A stretch of DNA of 64,000 nt from Herbaspirillum sp. RV1423 (GTDB taxonomy: Bacteria > Pseudomonadota > Gammaproteobacteria > Burkholderiales > Burkholderiaceae_D), in the NCBI RefSeq assembly GCF_000577615.1, contig NZ_CBXX010000023.1, forward strand, positions 1 to 64,000, in the 5' to 3' direction. Shown piece after piece: positions 54,301-61,907 of this stretch. Each line of letters starts with the position of its first letter. Position 1 is the stretch's first letter. The notes beneath the pieces are model-generated. The model ran no database searches. It worked only from the letters and a program-made list of their open reading frames with translations, and was not told where the DNA came from. Position numbers and translations under genes: made by a program.

Positions 54301-56486
54301 TGCGTCCTTTGCACACGATCAAGGGCAGCGCGCGCATGGCCGGCGCCATGCGTCTCGGGCAGCACATGCACGATCTGGAAAGCCGTATCGACGAAATCAT
54401 GCGTGACGGCGTGCCGTCGGCCGAGATGATCGACGAGCTGCTGGCGCGTTACGATCAGGGCTTGCTGTTGTTCGATGCGCTGCAAGCCGGAGGCGCCACG
54501 ACGTCGGCTTCTTCCTTGGCGCAGCCTGAGTCTGCACCAGCCGGCGAAGCGCCGTTCGCGCCGGAAGCCGATCCCGCCAAGACCGCAAGCGCCGCGCCGC
54601 TGGTGCGTATCCGCGCCGGCATTCTGGACAACCTGCTCAATCAGGCCGGCGAAATTTCCATTTCGCGTTCAGGCCTGGAGTCGGAAGTCGGCGTCTTGCG
54701 CGACTATCTGGCCGATCTGGGCGACAACGTCGCGCGTCTCGGCACGCAATTGCGCGAGATCGAAATCCAGGCGGAAATCCAGATCACCGCATCCAATCAG
54801 CGGCAGCCGCAGCATCAGCATTTCGATCCACTCGAGTTCGATCGTTTCACACACTTGCAGGAACTCACGCGCATGCTGGCCGAGAGCGTCAACGACGTTG
54901 CGTCACTGCAGAAGAATCTGCTCGATGTGGTCGATCACACGCAAAACGGCCTGGTCCAGCAGACCCGGCTGACGCGGGAAATGCAGCGCGAACTGATGCA
55001 TGCGCGCATGGTGCAATTCAAGGGAGTCGAAGAGCGTCTATATCGGTTGGTGCGGCAAATGGCGAAAGAGACTGGGAAGGACCTGAAGCTGGACATCGTC
55101 GGCGGCGCGGTCGAACTCGACCGCAGCATCCTGGAAAAAATGGTGGGGCCGTTTGAACATCTGTTGCGCAATGCCGCTGCGCACGGCATCGAGACCGCGG
55201 AGCAGCGCCGCGCTGCCGGCAAGGATGCCGTCGGCCATCTGCTGCTGGAGGTGAAGCAGGAAGGCAACGAAGCCATGATCCGGCTGTCCGACGACGGCCA
55301 GGGGCTGAACCTGGGGCGCATCCGCGAAAAAGCGATACTCCAGGGACTGATCGATCCGGGTCGACCGCTGTCCGACGCTGAACTTACCGGCATCATCTTC
55401 CACCCCGGATTTTCCACCAGCAGCAACGTCACCGCCATTGCCGGGCGCGGCGTCGGCATGGACGTGGTGCGTTCCGAAGTGGCTTCGCTGGGCGGACGCA
55501 TCAGCATCGATACCGTAGCCGGGAAGGGAGCGCAATTCATCATCCACCTGCCGCTGTCGCTGGCGGTGGCGCAGGTGGTGCTGCTCGAACTGGAGGAACA
55601 GACCTATGCCATTCCCTCCTTGCTGGTGGAGCAGGTCCTGCAACTGAAGGGCGCCAGGCAGGAGCAGGTTTTTCGCGACGGCGTGCTGGACTGGCAGGAC
55701 CGCAAGCTGCCGGTGCATTATCTTTCGGCCTTGCTCGGCGACGATCGCGGGGTGCCGTTGCACTACACGTTGCCGGTGATGGTCGTCAAAAGCGGCCACG
55801 ATTTCCTCGCCATCCTGGTCGACCACATCATCGGCAACCGCGAAGTCGTGACCAAGAACATCGGACCGCAACTGGCGAACATGATCGGCGTGGTCGGCGC
55901 GACGGTGCTGGGCGACGGCAGCATCGTCCTGATCCTCAATCCGATCCAACTGGCGCAGCGCCACGGCTATCAAAAAATATTGCGTCATGTCGCGCCGCAA
56001 ACGACGGACGACAGCGCCGGCAAAAAAGTGGTTCTGGTCGTGGACGACTCGCTCACTGTCAGGCGCGTCATGCACCGGCTGTTGACGCGAGAGGGCTACC
56101 ACGTCGTGCTGGCGACCGATGGCGTCGACGCGCTGCATCAGTTGCAGAACATGCGGCCCGATATCGTCCTGCTCGACATCGAAATGCCGCGCATGGACGG
56201 TTTCGACCTGGCTCGCAATATTCGCGACATAGACAGCACGGCGACGCTGCCGATCATCATGATTACCTCGCGCACCGCCGCCAAGCATCGCGAGCGGGCG
56301 ATGGAGCTCGGTATCAACGAATACCTTGGCAAGCCTTATCAGGACGAAGTTCTGCTGAAGATGATCCATGGCTTGATCGAGAACGACGGCGTACGTCCGG
56401 AGTTTTGCGTTGACGAGGTGCTGTTCAAGCCCGCAGGCGATCATGTCGATCCGGCGCCGCTGCCTCCTTCCGAAGAAGAGGACTGA
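51399..56486 (+). CDS. chpA: Hybrid CheA-type histidine kinase ChpA (PilL) of the Pil-Chp system
   Basis: A kinase of about 1695 residues. The N-terminal 600 residues are a FimL-like/degenerate Hpt region. Three recognisable Hpt domains follow, with His in FHTIKGSGRMVG (near 651), THSLKSSSASVG (near 814) and LHTIKGSARMAG (near 970). Then come dimerisation, HATPase (about 1247-1390, LLRNAAAHGIE, DDGQGLN, GRGVGMDVV), a CheW domain, and a C-terminal receiver (VVDDSLTVRR, phospho-Asp in VLLDIEMPRMDGFD near 1593). Pseudomonas ChpA has more Hpt domains. ATG 51399 lacks a clear ribosome site; TTG 51369 is an alternative. Confidence 0.93.
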   Translation: MTTDPIVEALPRSGPDPAALILLAPGLTEVVAEAARVLDSDNPSASQARETLLQGAKTLSFIGEMSLATLIAAMTDVFDAGHTDVEGRAEVQRACQAMLAYLDDIAESIAPHPLCLFSVYKNLLVLRGAERIHPSDLVLAYRRDVETLSFPDDDDTAAEDVFPGHAACRAAFERSLLSYFRATDTDASLLHLRDMQAVVDQIARAQDDGNVRIFWRALAAAVAALAYGEIVGDQYVKQFLGQINLQLRRLAGTTDSAVIIDAHLLRDALFFVSLAPVTDIGSARIKAANGLHDLRQKDYLDVRYGDVRGNLSTRAREQAVRVQGAWEKLLEAGGDAIQATSFEHELAHLNALCDELDVPALGELLSGMSHLAHDAIQAGPQIAVGLEMAKGLLFLEQCLRHIRDLPECFPDQVNAIIQRLTSALSGDVPIVDAGGIDAAMGAVFHRDAVGVAMEELTVDLARIEALLEGHADGSGASADLPEAANIAARLAAVAAMLQLGAVAALFKTCVADIRGLPCPGVPDQEARLLSRLSHNLAALSLSLPIMRRSRGLGMPYAGILADEAEGMGTAALPENSAADGEEQSVEASSQAIAPTAATIDADEEEDIDTELLDVFLAEALEVLTGIAVALASARQEPANMAHVTLLRQGFHTIKGSGRMVGLNALGKGAMALEDFLNAWQATGRPGNASDHALLEYAEHEIAAWVREIREHGKSRRRPDALIAAAERVAHGEAFSFSPEEIKSRLSQPAAETQAALSSPADAVCRIGDLELPARLHQIYSEESENLLDILAEEIAQWQQQLPAIISPEALRATHSLKSSSASVGFSALRELAQPLDDIMQFLENYPGLLDAPTCVGLLQAVHSLQSMQQEFAACRMPAPREDLQVQLRDLLADLEMRRRHDANGKHAAEANGDNVPVSVQADAMGDKLDPELLDIFLEEGRDLLPQIGESLHKLQKTPGDTSLIHYLLRPLHTIKGSARMAGAMRLGQHMHDLESRIDEIMRDGVPSAEMIDELLARYDQGLLLFDALQAGGATTSASSLAQPESAPAGEAPFAPEADPAKTASAAPLVRIRAGILDNLLNQAGEISISRSGLESEVGVLRDYLADLGDNVARLGTQLREIEIQAEIQITASNQRQPQHQHFDPLEFDRFTHLQELTRMLAESVNDVASLQKNLLDVVDHTQNGLVQQTRLTREMQRELMHARMVQFKGVEERLYRLVRQMAKETGKDLKLDIVGGAVELDRSILEKMVGPFEHLLRNAAAHGIETAEQRRAAGKDAVGHLLLEVKQEGNEAMIRLSDDGQGLNLGRIREKAILQGLIDPGRPLSDAELTGIIFHPGFSTSSNVTAIAGRGVGMDVVRSEVASLGGRISIDTVAGKGAQFIIHLPLSLAVAQVVLLELEEQTYAIPSLLVEQVLQLKGARQEQVFRDGVLDWQDRKLPVHYLSALLGDDRGVPLHYTLPVMVVKSGHDFLAILVDHIIGNREVVTKNIGPQLANMIGVVGATVLGDGSIVLILNPIQLAQRHGYQKILRHVAPQTTDDSAGKKVVLVVDDSLTVRRVMHRLLTREGYHVVLATDGVDALHQLQNMRPDIVLLDIEMPRMDGFDLARNIRDIDSTATLPIIMITSRTAAKHRERAMELGINEYLGKPYQDEVLLKMIHGLIENDGVRPEFCVDEVLFKPAGDHVDPAPLPPSEEED

Positions 56487-56556
56487 TTTGCCGAAAAAAA
56501 ACAGCTATGGTCTAATCTGCCACTTCCTGCGCTACATCTGACGATCGAGGCCTGAC

Positions 56557-57339
56557 ATCAATTCCACTCTGATTTCCATCCTGCTGGCGACGACGATCGC
56601 CGGCGTATTCAGCATCACTGCGGCCGCCATCTTCTCGTTCGCGCTACTGTCGAAGATGGTGGAGCGGCTGGTCAGCCTGTCGGTCGGCATCATGCTGTCG
56701 ACCTCGCTGCTGCATGCCTTGCCGGAGGCCTTCGAATCCAGGGCTGAGCCGCATATGTTGTTTGCCGTGTTGCTGGGCGGCTTGCTGGCTTTTTTCCTGT
56801 TGGAAAAACTGTCCATCCTGCGTCATTCCCACCATCACGAAGAAGACGGACACGGCCATCGCCACGGCCACGACAAGCGCGAAGCGGGCAAAGCCGGCTG
56901 GATGATCCTGGTCGGCGACGGCATGCACAATTTCACCGACGGCATCCTGATCGCGGCCGCTTTCCTGGCCGATCCGCATCTGGGGCTGGTCACCGGACTG
57001 GCGATCATCGCGCATGAAATCCCGCAAGAGATCGGCGACTTCATCGTGCTGCTCAACGCCGGTTTTTCACGCGCCCGCGCTTATGCCTACAACCTGATAT
57101 GCAGCCTGATGGCGGTACTGGGCGGCGTGCTCGGCTACTTCATGCTCGAGCGCGGCATGGAATGGATTCCCTACGTGCTGGTGTTCGCCTCTTCAGGCTT
57201 CATCTACATCGCCGTCAGCGACCTGATGCCGCAAATGCAGCGTCGCGCGACGCTGCGCGAGACGATTCCGCAAGTGATCCTGATCGCCCTGGGCGTGGTC
57301 ATCGTGCTGGTGCTGACCGGCCACGCGCACGCTCATTGA
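56557..57339 (+). CDS. ZIP family metal transporter with non-canonical (ATC) start
   Basis: A ZIP/GufA-type transporter of about 260 residues. From 56557 the frame reads NSTLISILLATTIAGVFSI, the expected first helix. A His-rich loop (HSHHHEEDGHGHRHGHDK) and the metal-site helices HNFTDGILIAAAF and HEIPQEIGDFIVLL follow. The first codon at the expected start is ATC, 6 bases after GAGG; no ATG, GTG or TTG occurs between the in-frame stop at 56539 and ATG 56656. Using 56656 would remove helix 1. Metal (zinc or similar) import is inferred from the family. Confidence 0.85.
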   Translation: MNSTLISILLATTIAGVFSITAAAIFSFALLSKMVERLVSLSVGIMLSTSLLHALPEAFESRAEPHMLFAVLLGGLLAFFLLEKLSILRHSHHHEEDGHGHRHGHDKREAGKAGWMILVGDGMHNFTDGILIAAAFLADPHLGLVTGLAIIAHEIPQEIGDFIVLLNAGFSRARAYAYNLICSLMAVLGGVLGYFMLERGMEWIPYVLVFASSGFIYIAVSDLMPQMQRRATLRETIPQVILIALGVVIVLVLTGHAHAH

Positions 57340-57372
57340 CGCGGCGGCATCGGGCGGCATATTTGCTTGTTG

Positions 57373-58233
57373 TCAGGGCTGCGGGCCGGTCGCCACGGGG
57401 CGTGACGCATCCGAACTCCATTCGCTCCATGAACCCGGATACAGCCTGGCGCCAGGCAATCCTGCCACTTCCAGCGCCAGCAGATTGTGGCAGGCAGTCA
57501 CACCGGAGCCGCATTGCATGATCGCCGTTTGCGGATTATCGATCAACGCACTCCATTCGCTGCGCAGCGCGTCGGGCGATTTGAAGCGGCCGTCGGCGCC
57601 GAGGTTGTCCTTGAAGAAGCGGTTCTTTGCGCCGGGAATATGGCCGCCGACGGCGTCCAGCGTTTCGTTTTCGCCGCGATAGCGGTCAGCCGCGCGCGCA
57701 TCGACCACCGTCATGGCCTTGCTGCCGAGATTGGCGACCACGCCGTCGGCGTCGATGGTGCCGACCAAAGACGGCTGGTCTTGCAGGTCGCCGCGCAGGG
57801 TTGCCGGCGCTTCCGTCGACAACTGGCCGCCTTGCGCCTGCCAAGCCGGCAAGCCGCCGTCCAGCACCGCAACCTGCACATGTCCGACCCAGCGCAGCAG
57901 CCACCACAGGCGCGCGGCGAACATGCCGCCGTGCGCGTCGTAGGCCACCACTTGCGTGCCGGCGTTGATGCCCAGCGCCTGCATGGCGTCGATGAAATCC
58001 TGGCGTTGCGGCAACGGATGGCGGCCCTTGAACTTGCCGTCGCTGCCGGTCTTGGCGCCTGACAGGATTTGGTCCAGGTGGGCGAAGCGCGCTTGCGGGA
58101 TATGGCCGGCGTTGTATGCCTGCCGGCCGGCGTCGGGATTTGCCAGGTCGTGGCGGCAGTCGACCACCAGCCAGTTGGCGTCGTTGAGATGGGCGGCCAG
58201 ATCGGCGACGGAAATCAGGGTAGCGTAGGTCAT
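57373..58233 (-). CDS. sseA: Sulfurtransferase (3-mercaptopyruvate/thiosulfate type)
   Basis: A 286-residue tandem-rhodanese protein. The catalytic Cys is in MQCGSGVTACHNLLALE; the CGSGVTA loop is typical of 3-mercaptopyruvate sulfurtransferases. The N-terminal inactive rhodanese domain contains WLVVDCRHDLANPDAGRQAY and GHIPQARF. ATG 58233 (MTYATLISVADL) is chosen; an upstream in-frame codon would overlap the EamA gene. It lies 8 bp after that gene, so co-transcription is likely. Confidence 0.92.
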   Translation of the reverse strand: MTYATLISVADLAAHLNDANWLVVDCRHDLANPDAGRQAYNAGHIPQARFAHLDQILSGAKTGSDGKFKGRHPLPQRQDFIDAMQALGINAGTQVVAYDAHGGMFAARLWWLLRWVGHVQVAVLDGGLPAWQAQGGQLSTEAPATLRGDLQDQPSLVGTIDADGVVANLGSKAMTVVDARAADRYRGENETLDAVGGHIPGAKNRFFKDNLGADGRFKSPDALRSEWSALIDNPQTAIMQCGSGVTACHNLLALEVAGLPGARLYPGSWSEWSSDASRPVATGPQP

Positions 58234-58241
58234 GGTTCTTC

Positions 58242-59156
58242 CTATACTTCGGTAGCGATCGGATCGACCGCGGGCGGTGTCCTGGAATGTTGCTGCGAAC
58301 GTTGATTGTAGAACGTGGAAGCGATGCCGCTCAGCAGGATGATGGCGATGCCGGCCCAGCCCATCCATCCCGGCGCGTCGTTCCAGATCAGCAAGCCCCA
58401 CAGGCTGGCGAACACGATCCCGGTATATTGCAGATTGGCCGTGACCAGCGTATTGCCGAGACGATAGGCGCGCGTCATGGCGATTTGCGCCAGCGTGGCG
58501 GTCAGGCCGACGGTGACGATCAGCGCCAGGCCCTTGGCCGTATGCGCGTGCCAGAACGGCACGCGGCCGATGGCGATGCTGCCGGCCACGCCGGCCAGCA
58601 AGCCGGTAAACGAGAAGTAGAACACCACGCGATATTCCGGCTCGCCCAGCAGCCCGAGTTTGCGCACCTGAAGATACACCAGTGCCGACAGCACGCCGGA
58701 AAACAGCGCGATCAGTCCACCGAGCATCTGGTCAGAATCGATCGAGGGGCGCAGCAGCATCGCCACGCCGACGAAGCTCAGCAGCACAGTGCCGGCCAGG
58801 CCCCACTCAAAACGTTTCTTGCCTTGCCACCAGGCAGCGCCGAACAGCATCGCGGCAATCCAGATCGACGACATGTAGTTGAGCGTGGTGGCGGTGGCCA
58901 CCGGCAGCAGGCTGAACGAATAGAACCACAGCCATAGCGAAATCACGCCGATGCCGCCGCGGATGATGTGGTCGCGCGGGTAAGGCGTCCTGAGCGTGCC
59001 GCCGCGCACGCGGATCAGGCCGTAGATGAAGGCGACGCCGATCAGGCCGCGGCACAGCACCACTTCGGCGGTGGAATAGTAATCGGCCGACAGTTTGACG
59101 CAGACGCCCATGACGGAAAACAACAAGGAAGCAACAACCATCCAGAGGGATTGCAT
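58242..59156 (-). CDS. DMT superfamily (EamA) transporter
   Basis: A 304-residue protein with ten predicted helices in two EamA repeats (MQSLWMVVASLLFSVMGVCV first; a second repeat from about LGGLIALFSGVLSALVYLQV). Such proteins export metabolites or amino acids. ATG 59156 has AGAGGGA upstream. It is the first gene of a pair with sseA and is preceded by a terminator for the Rieske gene, so it has its own promoter in the intervening gap. Confidence 0.9.
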   Translation of the reverse strand: MQSLWMVVASLLFSVMGVCVKLSADYYSTAEVVLCRGLIGVAFIYGLIRVRGGTLRTPYPRDHIIRGGIGVISLWLWFYSFSLLPVATATTLNYMSSIWIAAMLFGAAWWQGKKRFEWGLAGTVLLSFVGVAMLLRPSIDSDQMLGGLIALFSGVLSALVYLQVRKLGLLGEPEYRVVFYFSFTGLLAGVAGSIAIGRVPFWHAHTAKGLALIVTVGLTATLAQIAMTRAYRLGNTLVTANLQYTGIVFASLWGLLIWNDAPGWMGWAGIAIILLSGIASTFYNQRSQQHSRTPPAVDPIATEV

Positions 59157-59188
59157 GACAAGAACTCGTAACGGGTAAAAAGCTGGAC

Positions 59189-59225
59189 AAAAAAACAGGC
59201 AGCGCAAGCTGGAGCCGGCGCTGCC
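59189..59225 (-). terminator. Intrinsic terminator downstream of the Rieske oxygenase gene
   Basis: Stem GGCAGCGC / GCGCTGCC (59198-59205, 59218-59225) is followed on the minus strand by seven Ts (A-run 59189-59195). It ends the Rieske transcript after the small frame at 59239-59316. Confidence 0.88.
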
Positions 59226-59238
59226 TTCGGATACGTCT

Positions 59239-59316
59239 TTATTCGGAGGCGCTGCAGAAATCGTCTGGTGTTTTACCGTTACTTCGGATACATCGGGTAT
59301 TCAGCGACTTTTGCAT
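59239..59316 (-). CDS. Possible 25-residue small protein downstream of the Rieske gene
   Basis: The minus-strand ATG at 59316 follows GGAGGAAAGC, a very strong ribosome site, 19 bp after the Rieske stop. The frame encodes MQKSLNTRCIRSNGKTPDDF plus five residues (25 total) and stops 14 bp before the terminator hairpin. No family is recognised. The frame in register with the Rieske gene also stays open past its stop codon for 15 codons, so the strong ribosome site could be incidental. Low confidence. Confidence 0.3.
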   Translation of the reverse strand: MQKSLNTRCIRSNGKTPDDFCSASE

Positions 59317-59335
59317 GCTTTCCTCCGGTGGTGGA

Positions 59336-60454
59336 TCAGTTTTGCTGCACCTCGATCTGCGACCGGTACCATTCATGGAAATGCTGCATGCCGTCTTCCA
59401 TGGGGGACTGGTACGGACCGACTTCGCTGGTGCCGCGTTGCATCAGTATACGCCGACCTGCATCCATGCGCAGGGCGATCTCGTCATCCTCGATGCAGGT
59501 CTCCATATAGGCGGCGCGTTCAGCCTCGACCATCTCGCGTTCGAACAGGGCGATTTCTTCCGGATAGTAGAACTCGACCACGTTGGTGGTCTTTTGCGGA
59601 CCGTTGGGCCACAGCGTCGACACCACCAGCACGTGCGGATACCACTCGACCATGATGTTGGGATACAGGGTCAGCCAGATCGCGCCGTATTTCGGCGGCT
59701 GGCCGTTGCCGAAGCGCAGCACCTGTTCCTGCCATTTCTTGTAGATCGGCGAACCGGATTTGGCCAGGCCGTGATTCACGCCCACGGTCTGCACGCTGTA
59801 ATTCTTGCCGAACTCCCAACGCAGGTCGTCGCAACTGACGAAGCTGCCCAGGCCCGGATGGAAGGGTTCGACGTGATAGTCCTCCAGATAGACTTCGATG
59901 AAAGTCTTCCAGTTGTAATCGCATTCGTGCACTTCGACGTGGTCGAACAGGTAGCCGGAGAAATCCAGATCCTCCGTGACGCCGAGTTGCTGCAACTGCT
60001 CGGCGACGTCGATGCCGTTTTTGCCGCCGTTCTCGAACAGCAGGCCGTTCCAGTTCTGCAATGGCGTATTCGACAGGTTCAGGCAGGGCGTCTCGCCGAA
60101 ATGCGGCGCGCCGATCAGTTCGCCCTTGAGGTCGTAGGTCCAGCGATGCAACGGGCAGACGATATTGCGCGCGTTGCCGCGACCGTCGAGCATTTTGGCT
60201 TGACGGTGGCGACAGACGTTGGAAATCAACTCGATGCCCTGCGCGTTGCGCACCAGCATACGACCTTCGTTTTCCCATGGCAGCGTCGCATAATCGCCGA
60301 CATTGGGCACCATCAATTCATGGCCGACGTAGCGCGGGCCTTTATGGAATAACTGGTGAATTTCGCGCTTGGAAAGCGCCTCGTCAAAATAGACGTCAAC
60401 CGGTAACTGCGCGTTTGAGCGTGCCAGTTTGGCAAAAGTAGCAAGATCGGACAT
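59336..60454 (-). CDS. Rieske [2Fe-2S] aromatic ring-hydroxylating oxygenase, alpha subunit-like
   Basis: A 372-residue Rieske oxygenase. The cluster motif is CRHRQAKM and CPLHRWTYDLKG (C-x-H, C-x2-H), near residues 81 and 102. The mononuclear iron ligands are in EDYHVEPFHPGLG. Length fits single-component or alpha-subunit oxygenases. No beta subunit or reductase is adjacent. ATG 60454 (MSDLATF) follows a GGGGG stretch; a TTG nine codons earlier is an alternative. It is divergent from xseB. Substrate unknown; conserved placement next to xseB-ispA-dxs in related bacteria suggests a housekeeping role. Confidence 0.9.
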   Translation of the reverse strand: MSDLATFAKLARSNAQLPVDVYFDEALSKREIHQLFHKGPRYVGHELMVPNVGDYATLPWENEGRMLVRNAQGIELISNVCRHRQAKMLDGRGNARNIVCPLHRWTYDLKGELIGAPHFGETPCLNLSNTPLQNWNGLLFENGGKNGIDVAEQLQQLGVTEDLDFSGYLFDHVEVHECDYNWKTFIEVYLEDYHVEPFHPGLGSFVSCDDLRWEFGKNYSVQTVGVNHGLAKSGSPIYKKWQEQVLRFGNGQPPKYGAIWLTLYPNIMVEWYPHVLVVSTLWPNGPQKTTNVVEFYYPEEIALFEREMVEAERAAYMETCIEDDEIALRMDAGRRILMQRGTSEVGPYQSPMEDGMQHFHEWYRSQIEVQQN

Positions 60455-60677
60455 CTCCGCCCCCAAATTAATTTGCACCAACCTAAGAGAGAAAGAATCC
60501 GCAAAAACCTATGTTCAAATAATATGAAGAGGAAATTTTGGACAGAACTCGAGATTATGCCATAAAACCCATTGTTCAGGGACGTTTGACAGCATGAAGC
60601 CGCGGAAGATTCGCGTTTAACCGCCTATCTGTAACGGATTGCACTAAAATAACGGGCTATATCCGAAATCAGCCACT

Positions 60678-60929
60678 ATGCCAAAGAATCCCGTCAAAGC
60701 CAGCCAGCCCGCCTCTTTCGAAGAGGCGATGGAAGAGCTCGAACAACTGGTCATCCAGATGGAAGCAGGAGAATTGCCGCTGGAAGCTTCGGTCGCGGCA
60801 TACAAGCGCGGCGCGGAACTGGTCAAGTTCTGCTCGGCGCAACTGGACAAGGTCGACAGCCAGGTCAAGGTGCTCGAAGGCGACATGCTCAAGCCGCTCG
60901 CCGGCGATATGCCGGAGGAGAACGAATGA
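60678..60929 (+). CDS. xseB: Exodeoxyribonuclease VII small subunit
   Basis: An 83-residue XseB. SFEEAMEELEQLVIQMEAGELPLEASVAAYKRG is the family core. It partners XseA in degrading single-stranded DNA. Its stop overlaps the ispA start by 4 bp (ATGA), the usual gene order in beta- and gammaproteobacteria. Confidence 0.96.
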   Translation: MPKNPVKASQPASFEEAMEELEQLVIQMEAGELPLEASVAAYKRGAELVKFCSAQLDKVDSQVKVLEGDMLKPLAGDMPEENE

Positions 60930-61837
60930 ATGCACGGACAGGGGATGCCTCATCATTTCTTGATTGGATGCAACATATCCAGGCGGGCATGGAAGCCACG
61001 CTCGACGCCTACTTGCCCCCGGTCACGGAAATGCCCGCCCGCCTGCACCAGGCCATGCGCTATACCTCGCTCGACGGCGGCAAGCGCGTGCGGCCTTTGC
61101 TGGTCTATGCCGCCGGCGAATTGTTCGATGCGCCGGAGCAACTGCTGGCGCGCGCTGCAGCAGCAGTGGAAATGATCCATGTCTACTCGCTGGTGCATGA
61201 CGACATGCCCTGCATGGACGACGATGCAATGCGCCGCGGCAAGCCGACCGTCCATGTCAAATATGACGAACCGACTGCCTTGCTGGTCGGCGACGCGCTG
61301 CAGGCGCAGGCGTTTGCCGTACTGTCCGGAGGCGACGATGAACAGTACGCCGCGCGCCAGTTGAAGATGTTGCGCCTGCTGGCGGAAGCTGCCGGTTCCT
61401 CCGGCATGTGCGGCGGCCAGGCCATTGACCTGGCCAGCGTCGGCATGACGTTATCGCTGGCGGAACTGGAACAGATGCACCGACTCAAAACAGGGGCGCT
61501 GCTGCGCGCTTCCATCATGCTCGGGGCGTGCAGCGGAAAATCCCTGTCGCTGGCCGAGCAGGCAGGACTGGAAGCCTATTCCTGTCCGATCAGCCTGGCG
61601 TTCCAGGTGGTCGACGACATTCTCGATGCAACCGCCGACTCCGCCACGCTCGGCAAGACCGCGGGCAAGGATGCCGCCGACAACAAGCCGACCTACGTGT
61701 CGATACTCGGCCTCGGCGAATCGCAGGCACTGGCGGAAAAACTGCGCAGCGATGCGCATAAGGCGCTGGAACAATTCGGCGACAGGGCGCGGCGCCTGCA
61801 TGAGCTTGCCGACCTGATCGTGCAACGCAAGGCATAA
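60926..61837 (+). CDS. ispA: Farnesyl diphosphate synthase (polyprenyl synthetase)
   Basis: A 303-residue short-chain prenyltransferase. First Asp-rich motif DDMPCMDDDAMRRGKPT, GGKRVRP, and second DDILD motif (FQVVDDILDATAD) are present. Residues before the first motif (VYSLVH) suit a C15 product. GGAGG lies upstream of the ATG. It joins xseB and dxs in an isoprenoid operon. Confidence 0.96.
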   Translation: MNARTGDASSFLDWMQHIQAGMEATLDAYLPPVTEMPARLHQAMRYTSLDGGKRVRPLLVYAAGELFDAPEQLLARAAAAVEMIHVYSLVHDDMPCMDDDAMRRGKPTVHVKYDEPTALLVGDALQAQAFAVLSGGDDEQYAARQLKMLRLLAEAAGSSGMCGGQAIDLASVGMTLSLAELEQMHRLKTGALLRASIMLGACSGKSLSLAEQAGLEAYSCPISLAFQVVDDILDATADSATLGKTAGKDAADNKPTYVSILGLGESQALAEKLRSDAHKALEQFGDRARRLHELADLIVQRKA

Positions 61838-61907
61838 GAACCTGCCCACGATCTTACTGCGAGGCCATGATCGCAAAAGATCAAATTAACGGTGATAAGA
61901 CTCAGCA

